From Rhodopirellula europaea 6C (GTDB taxonomy: Bacteria > Planctomycetota > Planctomycetia > Pirellulales > Pirellulaceae), in NCBI RefSeq assembly GCF_000338295.1, contig NZ_ANMO01000119.1:1-53538 (forward strand): a stretch of 53,538 bases of DNA. The letters are read 5' to 3'. This document shows, in pieces, positions 34,236 to 44,000 of the stretch; position 1 is the first letter of the stretch, and each line of letters begins with the position of its first letter. Under the pieces are notes generated by a model, which saw only the letters and a list, made by a program, of their open reading frames with translations, was not told the origin of the DNA and did not search any database. The position numbers were made by a program, and so were the translations under genes.

Positions 34236-34252
34236 CTTCACCGAACGGTTAC
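34236..34252 (-). repeat. IS66 right terminal inverted repeat
   Basis: cttcaccgaacggttac, the exact reverse complement of the left end. It starts 6 bp after the tnpC stop. Confidence 0.92.
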
Positions 34253-34260
34253 CTCTGTCA
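34253..34260. repeat. Right target-site duplication of IS66 element
   Basis: CTCTGTCA, identical to 31876-31883. On the minus strand it covers the codons just after the proposed original TTG start of the sigma gene (TTG ACA GAG). Confidence 0.92.
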
Positions 34261-34574
34261 AACTTATCGCTCCCGACGAGTGAACACCAATACTGTCGAT
34301 AGGGGACCGATTGGTGGCAAAAATCCGTTCCGTTTTCCCGGATTGTCTTGGCTATTTGCAGTCCGACGAACCTCGATGTTCAGGCCGCACGTCTCGACAC
34401 GCGGGTTGTGTAGAATGCGATCGGCTTTGCTGGATGCGAACAAGTCCCGTTCGATTTGGGAGCTATCTCGGCCTGGCAACGCTCACGGTTAGCGAGCGTC
34501 AATCGCGATACGAAATCGCTACGGTAAAAAGTTGCCGATATCGGCTAGCACCATCACTTCATAGAGAGACAACA
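34261..34574. other. Former divergent promoter region of sigma gene and DUF1080 operon
   Basis: These 314 bp originally separated the leftward sigma gene from the rightward DUF1080 gene. The stranded sigma ribosome-binding site reads GGGAG on the minus strand at 34274-34270. The right end carries AGAGAGA about 5 bases before ATG 34575. Open frames here are short and without motifs. Confidence 0.5.
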
Positions 34575-35861
34575 ATGAAAACGTGTTTTGCATTGACAAT
34601 CACGACTTGGCTTTGCGCCACCATTGCCGTGACTGCGACGGCGAAGGAATCAGAGGACGGATTCGTCTCCCTGTTTAACGGCAAGGACCTGAGTGGCTGG
34701 GTCAAACGTGGTGGTTCAGCGAAGTATCGCGTTGACGATGGTGCGATTGTCGGCGAATGCGTGCCCGACACGCCGGGCAATACATTCCTGTGCTCTGAGA
34801 AAGAATTTGGCGATTTTGTCTTGAAGCTTCGCTACAAATTTTTGGAAAGCGGAAATTCCGGCGTTCAATTCCGTTCTGCGTCGCGTGAAGAAGGAGAGCG
34901 TCAGCGGGTCTTTGGCTATCAGGCTGAAATGCGGCCCGGAGGCGACATGACCGGCCGGATCTACGACGAAGGCCGTCGTGGGCACAAGCACGGAATCATT
35001 TGGCTGGACGCCTTCACACCGCAAGACCGTCTCGATGTGGCTCAGGAAAGCTGCCGAGAAGGTGAATGGAACGAGCTCGAAATCCAGTGCGTGGGTCCAT
35101 CGATCAAGACTTGGCTGAACGGGAAATTGGTCGTCGATCTGTTTGATAGTTTCTCGATGAAAGGCTTCATCGGACTACAAATCCATTCGGGCAAATCGGG
35201 TTCGGTGGCGTGGAAGGACATCCGCATCAAAGACTTGGGCGAAAGCCGTTGGCAATCGTTTTTCGTCAAGAACGACGGAGGTTACGAGCTCGATGGTGCG
35301 AGGTTCGTCCTTCCTGAAGAATGGTCGTTCACTGAAGACGGCATCTTGCATGGCGTTCATTCGAAGAGCCAGGGGAAAGACGGTCTGGTCATTTCCGATG
35401 ACAACTACGACAACTTCATCGCTCGAGTGACGTATCGAATGCATGGTGGCAACAGCGCGTTGTACTTTCGAGCAGAGGAAACCAGTGCCCCGTGGGTGTT
35501 GCGTGGTTTTCAAAATGAAATCGCAAACAATGGCAAGGACTCTGCTCTCTGGCATACCGCCGGAATCATCGAGGGGAAGACCATCCCAGGCCGCGGCTGG
35601 ATCGTTACCAATGATGAGTTGGTCGAGAAGGTGCGCAACAAAGATGACCAATGGAATACAACCTGCACCGCCGCTTACGGCGATCGACTCGTTCAAACGC
35701 TCAACGGATTCTGCACGTCGGACATCATCGATGAAGAATGTGAGAAGACAGGCAAGCTCGGATTGCAAATGCATGGTGGCACCGACTGCGAAATGTTCTT
35801 CAAGGACTTTGAAGTCATGCCAATCACGAAGGAGATGGCCAAGCTGATCGAGCGAGAGTGA
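34575..35861 (+). CDS. Exported protein with two DUF1080 (3-keto-disaccharide hydrolase-like) domains
   Basis: The 428-residue product has a signal peptide (MKTCFALTITTWLCATIAVT, cleaved near TATA/KE). Domain 1 (about 28-205) has the DUF1080 opening FVSLFNGKDLSGWVKRGG and a concanavalin-like end (GSVAWKDIRIKDLG). Domain 2 (about 215-425) repeats the layout with DGILHGVHSKSQ, GNSALYFRAEE and FKDFEVMPI. DUF1080 proteins are laminin-G-like sandwiches, some of which hydrolyse 3-keto-glycosides. ATG 34575 is chosen for its signal peptide and AGAGAGA site over the long upstream open frame. It leads a three-gene run with an SGNH hydrolase and a lactonase-like propeller. Confidence 0.82.
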   Translation: MKTCFALTITTWLCATIAVTATAKESEDGFVSLFNGKDLSGWVKRGGSAKYRVDDGAIVGECVPDTPGNTFLCSEKEFGDFVLKLRYKFLESGNSGVQFRSASREEGERQRVFGYQAEMRPGGDMTGRIYDEGRRGHKHGIIWLDAFTPQDRLDVAQESCREGEWNELEIQCVGPSIKTWLNGKLVVDLFDSFSMKGFIGLQIHSGKSGSVAWKDIRIKDLGESRWQSFFVKNDGGYELDGARFVLPEEWSFTEDGILHGVHSKSQGKDGLVISDDNYDNFIARVTYRMHGGNSALYFRAEETSAPWVLRGFQNEIANNGKDSALWHTAGIIEGKTIPGRGWIVTNDELVEKVRNKDDQWNTTCTAAYGDRLVQTLNGFCTSDIIDEECEKTGKLGLQMHGGTDCEMFFKDFEVMPITKEMAKLIERE

Positions 35862-35943
35862 CATAACAACTCGCAGTTCATTCGCGTCTGTATCCTTTCC
35901 CGCATCATCAAGGAATCTCACCATTTCAACTACCAATCTCAAA

Positions 35944-36696
35944 ATGCACGGCTTCCTAGGCATGCGTTGGCTAGTGGCCGCGTCATCGTTGCTCGTCTCG
36001 AGCGTCGTCGTAGCACAGACGGATCGAGTCGCTGCTTCACCTTCGTCTGAAAATGCCTCGATCACCATCGCTTTGATTGGTGACTCGACCGTCGAGGACT
36101 ATTCTGGATGGGGCGTGGCTTTTCGGAAGCGATTCGGCGACCAAGCGGAGGTACTCAACTTCGCAAAAGGCGGAGCGAGTTCGAAAAGTTGGTATGACGG
36201 CAATCGTATGCCGCCGGTCTTGGACGCAAATCCGGACTACGTGCTGATTCAGTTCGGACACAATGACCAGCCAGGAAAAGGTCCGAAGCGAGAAACCGAT
36301 CCCGCCACGACCTATCGCGACCAGCTGAAACGCTACGTCGCGGAAGTGAAGTCAATCGGCGCAATTCCAATCATCGTCAGTTCGGTGACGAGACGTCGTT
36401 TCGATGAGAACGACCAGATTCGAACGACGCTGGGTCCATGGGCCGCCGCAGCGCAGGAGGTTGCAACGGATTTGGACGTGCCGTTCGTTGATTTGCACAA
36501 AAGAAGCATTGAACTTCACAACAAAATCGGACCGGAGGCCAGCATGGAGTTCAATTTTAAGGAAGGCGACCTGACCCACTTCAACGAAAAGGGTGGCGAA
36601 GCGATGGCCGACCTCGTCATCGACGAGCTGCAATCCGCGGTGCCCAGTTTGACCAAGTATTTGAAAACGTCGTCATCCCATACAGACAAACAATGA
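35944..36696 (+). CDS. Exported SGNH/GDSL hydrolase (rhamnogalacturonan-acetylesterase-like)
   Basis: The 250-residue product has a signal peptide (about 1-24). Block I is ALIGDSTVEDY with the catalytic Ser, block II has Gly in FAKGGASSKSW, block III is FGHNDQPGKG with the oxyanion Asn, and block V is DLTHFNEKGG with the Asp-x-x-His pair. GDST and this spacing match the rhamnogalacturonan acetylesterase branch, which removes acetyl groups from plant or algal polysaccharide. Its stop overlaps the next start by 4 bp (ATGA), so it is coupled to the lactonase-like gene. Confidence 0.87.
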   Translation: MHGFLGMRWLVAASSLLVSSVVVAQTDRVAASPSSENASITIALIGDSTVEDYSGWGVAFRKRFGDQAEVLNFAKGGASSKSWYDGNRMPPVLDANPDYVLIQFGHNDQPGKGPKRETDPATTYRDQLKRYVAEVKSIGAIPIIVSSVTRRRFDENDQIRTTLGPWAAAAQEVATDLDVPFVDLHKRSIELHNKIGPEASMEFNFKEGDLTHFNEKGGEAMADLVIDELQSAVPSLTKYLKTSSSHTDKQ

Positions 36697-38711
36697 ATCG
36701 CCAGATCCTGTTCCTTCGACCGTCTCGCCGCCCGATGTTCCGAATCGTTGTGCTGCTGATTGCGTTTGTGTGCTCCGGTACGCTGCGAGCTGAGGATGAG
36801 CCGAACGGATCGCCCGCAAATCGACCTCTGATGGCCTACGTCGGAACGTTTAGCTCACCACTTGGCGATGTTCCACCAACGCAAGTTGATCTACCTGCTG
36901 GCAACGGTCGAGGAATTCACCTTTTTGAAGTTGATCGCAATAGCGGTGCTTTGAAGGCGGCCGGGACGTTTAGTTTGGGCGTCAGTCCGGATTGTTTGGT
37001 GGTCAATGCGGCTGGGAATCGATTGTACTCAAGCAATGAAACGGATCGCTTTGGAGACGCGGAGCAAGGATCCGTCAGTTCCTTCGCGATTGATCCTCGC
37101 GATGGTCAATTGACGTTGTTGAATACGGTTGCTTCGGAAGGCGACGGGCCCACGTATGTCAGCATTCATCCGTCGGGACGCTATCTCTTCGTCGCGAATT
37201 ATTTCAGTGGATCGATCGCGGTGTTGCCCATTCTTTCGGACGGACGTTTGGGCAACGCGACTGATGTCCAACACGGCGAAGGAAACGTCGGGCCCACCAA
37301 GGCAACCAATGCTCCGCCGGGAAGCTTCGCAATTAGCGGTCACGATGGCTCGCATGCACACATGATCGAATCCGATGCAACGGGACGCTACGTCCTGCAT
37401 GTAGATTTGGGAATGGACCGAATCTTTGTTTGGAAGTTCGACGCTACCACAGGGAAGCTATCCGCCAACACGCCAGCAAGCGTGTCCTTGCCTCCGGGAG
37501 ATGGACCACGGCATTTTGATTTTCATGCAAATGGCCGGTGGATGTATTCGATCCAAGAAGAAGGATCCACGATCGTGTTGTTTGACTACGACTCGGACGC
37601 TGGGCGATTGACACAGCGTCAAACCATATCCTCCTTGCCGCCTGGCTTCCAAGGCAGCAACTTCTGCTCCGAGATTTTGGTTTCTGACGACGGACGTTTT
37701 GTCTACGCCGGCAATCGACTTCACGACAGCATCGGAATTTTCGCGATCGAGTCAGATGGAACACTGCGGCAGGTTGGCAACGAATGGACTCGTGGTGACT
37801 ACCCCCGCAGTTTCCACTTTGATCCTAGCGGTCGTTTTCTTTACGTATGCAATCAACGTGCGGACAACGTCACGGCATTTCGGATCGACCGAGACTCTGG
37901 GTTGCTGGAGTTCACCGGGAACTATGCCTCGGTCGGCAATCCGTCTTGCATCACCTTTGTAGATCTCGCTGAAAATCATCAATCGGTTCACGAGATACGT
38001 CGTGTTGCCGCACCCGAAGCCCATCAGGCGGTGGCGGTGGATGAGTCTTCGATTTATGCGATCTCCAATCGAGCGATCGCTCGATACGACAAACAATCCG
38101 GCAAGCGTGTCGCTCGCTGGGATGCTCCTGACGGATCAGAAATCAAGCATCTCAACAGCGGAATCGTCAAAGATGGAAGGCTGTATTGTGCGAATTCCAA
38201 TTGGCCGACCAAGCCGCTGAAGAATTCGATTGAGATATTTGACGCCGAACGCATGGAGCATTTGCAGTCGAAGCTATTCGCTGAAACGGAAGGAGCGATC
38301 AACTGGGTCGATCGGCATGAAGGAGCTTGGTGGGTTGCTTTCGCGTTTTATGGCGAAGCGGAAGTTCGTCGGACCAAGTTGGTTCGATACGACAAACTGT
38401 GGAGAGAAACCGGCGAATGGACATTTCCCGAATCGGTGATTCAGCGGTTTTTGCCAATGAGCAATTCAGGTGGCTGCTTCGGGCCGAATGGAGATTTGTA
38501 CGTCACCGGCCATGATCACGCTGAACTTTATCTTCTCGACATTCCGACCAACGGAAACGAACTCAAACACGTGGCGACTGTGCCAGCACCGATCGCCGGA
38601 CAGGGAATTGCTTGGGATTTTGATGATTTAGGAGTCTTATTGGGGATAAATCGTGCCAGCCATGAAGTCGTCTTTATGCGTGCCACCGGGGCGATTGAAC
38701 CGCTTCGGTGA
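36693..38711 (+). CDS. Exported lactonase-family propeller with second C-terminal propeller-like domain
   Basis: The product is 672 residues with a signal peptide (about 10-30, ending LRA/ED). Residues 38-420 match the seven-bladed lactonase (6-phosphogluconolactonase YbhE) family: YVGTFSS, GNRLYSSNE, SIHPSGRYLFVANYFSGS, PRHFDFHANGRWMYS and PRSFHFDPSGRFLYVCNQ. From about 435 a second repeat region (SSIYAISNRAIARYDKQSG, GDLYVTGHDHAELYLLDI) adds roughly 240 residues, unusual for plain lactonases of about 350-400 residues. It may open a sugar lactone made by the same pathway; the role of the second domain is unknown. Confidence 0.8.
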   Translation: MNRQILFLRPSRRPMFRIVVLLIAFVCSGTLRAEDEPNGSPANRPLMAYVGTFSSPLGDVPPTQVDLPAGNGRGIHLFEVDRNSGALKAAGTFSLGVSPDCLVVNAAGNRLYSSNETDRFGDAEQGSVSSFAIDPRDGQLTLLNTVASEGDGPTYVSIHPSGRYLFVANYFSGSIAVLPILSDGRLGNATDVQHGEGNVGPTKATNAPPGSFAISGHDGSHAHMIESDATGRYVLHVDLGMDRIFVWKFDATTGKLSANTPASVSLPPGDGPRHFDFHANGRWMYSIQEEGSTIVLFDYDSDAGRLTQRQTISSLPPGFQGSNFCSEILVSDDGRFVYAGNRLHDSIGIFAIESDGTLRQVGNEWTRGDYPRSFHFDPSGRFLYVCNQRADNVTAFRIDRDSGLLEFTGNYASVGNPSCITFVDLAENHQSVHEIRRVAAPEAHQAVAVDESSIYAISNRAIARYDKQSGKRVARWDAPDGSEIKHLNSGIVKDGRLYCANSNWPTKPLKNSIEIFDAERMEHLQSKLFAETEGAINWVDRHEGAWWVAFAFYGEAEVRRTKLVRYDKLWRETGEWTFPESVIQRFLPMSNSGGCFGPNGDLYVTGHDHAELYLLDIPTNGNELKHVATVPAPIAGQGIAWDFDDLGVLLGINRASHEVVFMRATGAIEPLR

Positions 38712-38868
38712 GATGGCGGCCGAGGAAATTTCAATGAATTACCGATTGGTCCCCACTTTATGCCCGTTAGGTGAGCAACATCTGTTACGATGCCCGCGGC
38801 AGTCGACAAGCTAAGACAACTTCGTCTCCGGCATCGGCTGCCAAGAACTCTTTTGAATAGATTGAAAA

Positions 38869-39066
38869 ATGGCAGAAGGTACGATCAAACGTCTCACCGA
38901 CAAAGGCTTCGGTTTCATTGACGTTGGCAGCTCGAAGGACTTGTTCTTTCACTCGTCCAGCGTTGAAGGCGTGAACTTCGATGACCTCCGCGAAGGTCAA
39001 CAAGTCACGTTCAACGAAGCACGTGGCGAAAAAGGGCCTTGTGCAGAAAACGTCCAAGTTCAGTAA
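38869..39066 (+). CDS. Cold-shock-domain RNA-binding protein
   Basis: The 65-residue product is a single cold-shock OB fold. GTIKRLTDKGFGFIDV carries RNP1 (KGFGFI) and DLFFHSSSVEGV carries RNP2 (LFFHSS), the aromatic patches that bind single-stranded RNA or DNA. The usual Trp of CspA (KGFGFI preceded by W) is replaced, as in many planctomycete and cyanobacterial forms. A 157-bp leader precedes it and a strong terminator follows at 39162, so it is transcribed alone. Confidence 0.92.
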   Translation: MAEGTIKRLTDKGFGFIDVGSSKDLFFHSSSVEGVNFDDLREGQQVTFNEARGEKGPCAENVQVQ

Positions 39067-39161
39067 GTGACTCGGGTTAGTCACCCAGCTTCCTGTTCTG
39101 TCGTGAGCGCATTCCGCGGACGACATTCGAGCGGGAACACACCAAGACTGTAAAATACACA

Positions 39162-39199
39162 ACGGCATTTGGCTTGATGAGCCAAATGCCGTTTTTTTT
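39162..39199 (+). terminator. Strong intrinsic terminator of the cold-shock gene
   Basis: The 13-bp perfect stem acggcatttggct / agccaaatgccgt (39162-39174 and 39180-39192) with loop tgatg is followed by eight T (39192-39199). It is the clearest terminator in the window. The rest of the 320-bp gap to the leftward oxidoreductase (39067-39388) shows no gene. Confidence 0.93.
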
Positions 39200-39388
39200 G
39201 CGTGTTGGTTTTCTGCAAACTTCGCGGCAAACGATCGATTAAAAACAGGCTGAATGCCGCGTGTATTTGCCACAATCCTTTACCGGCCAACCAACTGTCC
39301 GTTCGTCACTCCAAGAGAATGGAAACCCCGCAGCGGTTGATTCTGCGGACACCGAGCAGCTGGTTGGGCCGATTCGTTGGAGGCTTTC

Positions 39389-40741
39389 CTACACGGTGTA
39401 GTACTCTTCCCAGCCTTTTCGTGGGGCATTTCCCTTCAAGAGTTCGTTGGCTCGTTCGTTGTTGGTGATCTCTCGCTTTTCAGCGTCGAACTTCAGGGTG
39501 CCGCCGAGACGTTGAGCGATGCAGCCCAGCATAAATACTTGCGTCAACGGACCTGATACCGCGAACTTCGAGTTGCATTCCTCTTTGCCCATTGCTGCGA
39601 GCAAGAAGTTCTTCATGTGGCTATGGTTCGTTTCGCCGGCTGGGATCTCTGGAGTTTTGACAGAGTCGGACAAAATGCTGAGCTTGGCGTTGTGAGTGCC
39701 GCCCAGGAAAGTCCGATCGTCGCTGTACATCACCTTGCCACATGCCGGCATGGATTTGCCTTCGCCAAGTTCCTTTGGACGCGGTGGCTGGTTTTTGACA
39801 CCGTCGTACCAGTTGATTGACATCGCGGGCATTCCCGGACCACGTTCGGCAAACTCGAATGCAATGGTGGTTGCCATTGGGTAGATGAAATCGTTCGGGC
39901 CTTCCAATTTGTCCGCGCGAATCTCGTACGGCAGTCCCAAGTCAAGGAAACGATGGATGCTGTCCAACGTGTGAGGCCCCCAATCACCGAAGGCACCGTT
40001 GCCGTAGTCGTACCAACCACGCCAGTTGCCATTGTCGAGTCGATCACTGTAGCTCTGCATCGGTGCGGTTGCGGTCCACACATCCCAGTTCATTCCGGCG
40101 GGCATTTTCTCCGCAGCGGGATATCCGGTCACGTTTCCCCATGGATGCCAACGTCGTCCTTTGTTCATGCAAGCGTCGACACGGCGGACGTTTTTGATAA
40201 TGCCTTCTTCCACCCATGTTTTGAACTGCATGCGTTGTGAAGAGGAGTGACCTTGGTTGCCCATTTGGCAGATGCCGTTGTGCTTCTTTTCAGCCGCAAT
40301 CAGCAGTTCGCATTCTTCGAATGTGTGCGCAAGCGGTTTTTCGACGTAGACCGCAACGCCTTCCGAGATGGCTCGCATTGAAATTGGAAAGTGCGTGTGG
40401 TCGGGTGTACCGACCGTGCAGGCGTCAATCTTGCCACCCATCTCATCGAACATCTTGCGGAAGTCGTCATAGACCTTCGCTTCGGGATGTTGTTGTTTGA
40501 AACGATTGGTGCGTGACGGGTCGGCATCGCAAAGAGCAACGACGTTGACCATGCCAGATTTGACCGCATCGTTGCCAATGGCGGCTCCCCGATTGGTGCA
40601 ACCGATGATTGCCAAGTTCACCTTGTCATTGCTCTCAGCGGCCTGCGTCGATTGAATGCCAAGAGTCCCGATGCCGGCGGTTGCGACGGTGGCCTTTTTC
40701 AAGAAAGAACGACGGCTCGCGTTTGTCATCGTGTTGGTCAC
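39389..40741 (-). CDS. TAT-exported Gfo/Idh/MocA-family oxidoreductase
   Basis: The 450-residue product has a twin-arginine leader (SRRSFLKKATVATAGIG) cleaved near TQAAES, so it is exported folded with its cofactor. The Rossmann part has LAIIGCTNRGAAIG, and EKPLAHTFEEC carries the catalytic-site EKP motif near residue 135. The C-terminal alpha/beta part has GDWGPHTLDSIHRF. Family members oxidise or reduce sugars and cyclitols with NAD(P). Exported forms of this type are abundant in planctomycetes and usually sit near DUF1080 or sugar genes. In-frame ATG 40729 is an alternative start. Confidence 0.88.
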   Translation of the reverse strand: MTNTMTNASRRSFLKKATVATAGIGTLGIQSTQAAESNDKVNLAIIGCTNRGAAIGNDAVKSGMVNVVALCDADPSRTNRFKQQHPEAKVYDDFRKMFDEMGGKIDACTVGTPDHTHFPISMRAISEGVAVYVEKPLAHTFEECELLIAAEKKHNGICQMGNQGHSSSQRMQFKTWVEEGIIKNVRRVDACMNKGRRWHPWGNVTGYPAAEKMPAGMNWDVWTATAPMQSYSDRLDNGNWRGWYDYGNGAFGDWGPHTLDSIHRFLDLGLPYEIRADKLEGPNDFIYPMATTIAFEFAERGPGMPAMSINWYDGVKNQPPRPKELGEGKSMPACGKVMYSDDRTFLGGTHNAKLSILSDSVKTPEIPAGETNHSHMKNFLLAAMGKEECNSKFAVSGPLTQVFMLGCIAQRLGGTLKFDAEKREITNNERANELLKGNAPRKGWEEYYTV

Positions 40742-41024
40742 TGCAGTGGGGTCCGAATTGATGGAGAATGGTGGGACGGGAGTTCCAATTTAGTGTCGAC
40801 CATGATACCTGAACGGCGGCAGACTTGCTGTCGATTGGTTTCAAGGCAAAGCCACGGCAACGCTGTAGGAACGGCCGCTGAGAAAGCGGGAGAACAACCT
40901 CGGGGAACAAAAATTGGACTCATCGCATCCGATTCTGTGGAACAATTGAATCCGAAGCAGCAGTCGACCAGACGAGTACTTAAATCTAGAACGCCAACCA
41001 ACTTGGATCGTAAAATTGATTGAG

Positions 41025-44000
41025 ATGAACGATTTTCGAATTGCTAGTCGCATTGCATTGGTTTTGGTGACCTCGCTGGGCGTTTGCCAAACAGTCGGCG
41101 CACAGGAGTCGAAGAATGCAAAGCCGATTATTCTCGACGGCGGGACGATCGCGATGCGTCATGAGGATGGTCCGGTTGCGATTCATTTGACCAACAATGG
41201 ACGGGCGGTGGCTTGCGAGTACGGCGCTGTCGTCAACCGCATGCGAAACTCTCAAGCGAAGGCGATCCTCGTGGTCGAACTCGAATCCGGACGCGTTATC
41301 AACCGGATGCCATATTCCGAATCGTTCACAGCAAGCCGATCTGCGTGTTCACCTGATGGCCGATACTTCGTCGTTTGTGAAAAAAAATCAGCGAAGCTAT
41401 TTGATCTTGAGACAGGGAGGCTCATAAAGTCCTGGCCCTGGAGCAATCCGAATTCGTTTCTGGTGGCGAGCCCCGAAGGCAACGCGTTTGCTATCTGCGA
41501 TCAACGGGATGTCTCTGTCTGGAATTTTGCAACGGGCGAGGAAATTGTGAAATTGCCACCACATCCAACGTCGGTTGCCAGCGTGTCGTTTGACCAAAGT
41601 GGAACGTTCCTACTTTCGAGTTGCAGGGAACTGACTCGGAAATGGGACTTCCAGTCAGAGAGTGCGACCAACATTCCGGTAACGCACTCAATGCGGTACA
41701 TGGCTATTGACCCTGAGAGTTCGAACTTCTACGGGACCTTCGTCGGATTGATGGAAGGCGGTGCAGCGAGTTACGACATGCAATTGGGAAGGCGAGGACT
41801 CTTCTTGCGGGAGCATCAAGCGATGCAAATCGACTTTGAATCGCAACACCTGTTCACTGTCAAGATTTCGGGTATTTCTGGGGACAAGGGACCTCTTGCA
41901 GTTCAATTGCGAAGCTTGTCCAACTTGGATGACGTCAAGTATCTGCCGCTTGCACCTCGCCTACGAGAGAGTCTTCAACGACTTAATGCCGTTTTTGTCG
42001 ACGATCTTCGCCTATCGCCCGACCGCCAATACTTATTAATTCGTCTCGACTATGGACGTCTTTCGCAAATCTGGAGACTCGACGAAAACCTGAACGATCT
42101 CTTGATCGCTTCCGCATCGCACCTCGAACACACCTACGTTCCGGAGCCTCCTAAGAAAACAGCGAAAACTAAGGAAGAACTATTTCAAGAACGAATCGAT
42201 GCAATCCAAAGAAAGGTTAGTGATCTGGTTGGCAGAGATAAAACCGACCAGGCTGTTCAGGAGATTGAGTCACTCTTGTCGGCGGGGGAGCGACGGTTGC
42301 AACGCGCGCCGAGACGACACCAACGGCTGCTTACGAATTGCGGTCTGGCTTATGAGACCCCACTGTCGTTACCCGAAAAAGCGCTCCCGTTGTATGAGAA
42401 AGCACTCGAGTTGTCTGAGTCGGGGAATCGATACGATCTGAGATGGAAGGGTTTGCTTGAAAGAATCTCATGGATGCAGGAAAAGCTTGGGGATCGTATT
42501 TCTGCGGCAAAGACCCTGCGCAGAGTAGTCGACCATCAGCTCAAAAATGATCGAAACGTTCATGGAACCACTTATGCTCGGCTCGGTCAGCTCATTTTTG
42601 ATCCGGAAGTTCCGGATGCCGCTTCTGATGGGTTGAAATGGTTCATCAAAGCGTGGCATCAATCGACATCAGACGCCGGAACGCTAAGCAATGAAACGCG
42701 TCAAATTTACGATCAATTGGTCACTCACGCAAAACAAGCAGATATTTGGGAACCGATCGAAGACGTTTTGATCGAGCAAGTCTCCCAACATGTGCGATAT
42801 CTTGGGCTCAACCATCCTCATACCGCAAAGGCGACGCTGCAACTCGCCCAACTTTATGAACGTCTCGGAAAAGACACCGAAGCGTTGCGGACGATGGACC
42901 GAAGTCAGCGAGCTTTGAAGGACCATGTTGCACGCGTTCTGCCGTTGATGTCAGAACAGGAGCAAAGTGACTTCCTTCGAGAACAGTTTCAGCCGGCGGT
43001 CAATGCTGCGTTGATGATGGCGGTGCGACTTGAACAGCATCCAGACGCGGCAAAGTACTCGTGCGAATGGATCCTAAATTCGAAGGGCACGGCAACCAGG
43101 GTGCTCGCCGAGCGAACGCGGATGGCGGCGTCGACAAAGGATCCGCAAGTTCGCGCGATTGCCAAAGATTTGGCTCAGGTGCGAAACCAAATCTCCGAAA
43201 TCGGCTTGCGTTCAGTCACTGCACTGGAACGATCATCTGAATCGAGTGGTTCTCTTGTGAATCCACAGAGCGAATTGGATCGACTTCGGCGGCGTGAATC
43301 AGATCTCTCGTGGCAACTCGGAAGTGCTGGTTGGACCGAAATGAGGCTTGATCCATGGGTGACCCTCGAACAAGTTCGAAAGAACATTGCCGATGACACA
43401 GTCTTGATCGAGTTGGCGGTTGTCGGATTGAGGACGAAAATACGGAGCGCCAATTGGGATCGTGCTGGCCGAGTATCGAAGATTGGAATTGAGCCTGCCG
43501 ATCCAATGGTTGTTGCCTGGGTTGTGCCTTCCACCGGGCAGGGGAGTGTCCGATTGAGTATTGTCTGCCGGGATTGGAACCAGCTTGCGACGCCAATCAA
43601 TCACTTTCAAACGGTCCTGCGGGGGCAGTTGGTCGGAAACGGCGTGGCTTCGTCCCCTCAATATCTTTTGACTGAGATCGCGTCACATCTATCCCAGCGG
43701 TTGCCCAGTGAGGTGTGGAATGCAAAGAAGCTGTTGATTTCACCTGACCATCAACTGTGGATGGTACCCTGGGCCGCTCTCCCGGACGAGGAAGGACGTT
43801 TCTTAATTCATCGACATGAATTTCAATACCTACTCAGCGGCCGTGACTTGCTGAACCAGGCATCGCTCGAACCGAAGTCCGCTCCTTTGGTTGTCGCAAA
43901 CCCCGATTACGGAACCGTTGCGAACCAGGACGCCCAGGTGGTTCCATTTGCACCTCTTCCAGGTACAGCCGAGGAAGCACGTGGCATCCTTCCGTCGCTA

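Larger units (their letters stand above)
31884..34252 (+). mobile_element. Complete IS66-family insertion sequence (2369 bp)
   Basis: The element begins and ends with the 17-bp perfect inverted repeat gtaaccgttcggtgaag (31884-31900 and, reversed, 34236-34252). It is flanked by the 8-bp duplication CTCTGTCA. It carries the three standard rightward genes tnpA, tnpB and tnpC, all uninterrupted. Intact genes and an unchanged duplication suggest a fairly recent and possibly still active insertion. It landed in the start region of the leftward ECF sigma gene. The original start, TTG 34259-34261 with GGGAG 8 bases upstream, is now cut off on the far side. Confidence 0.95.
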
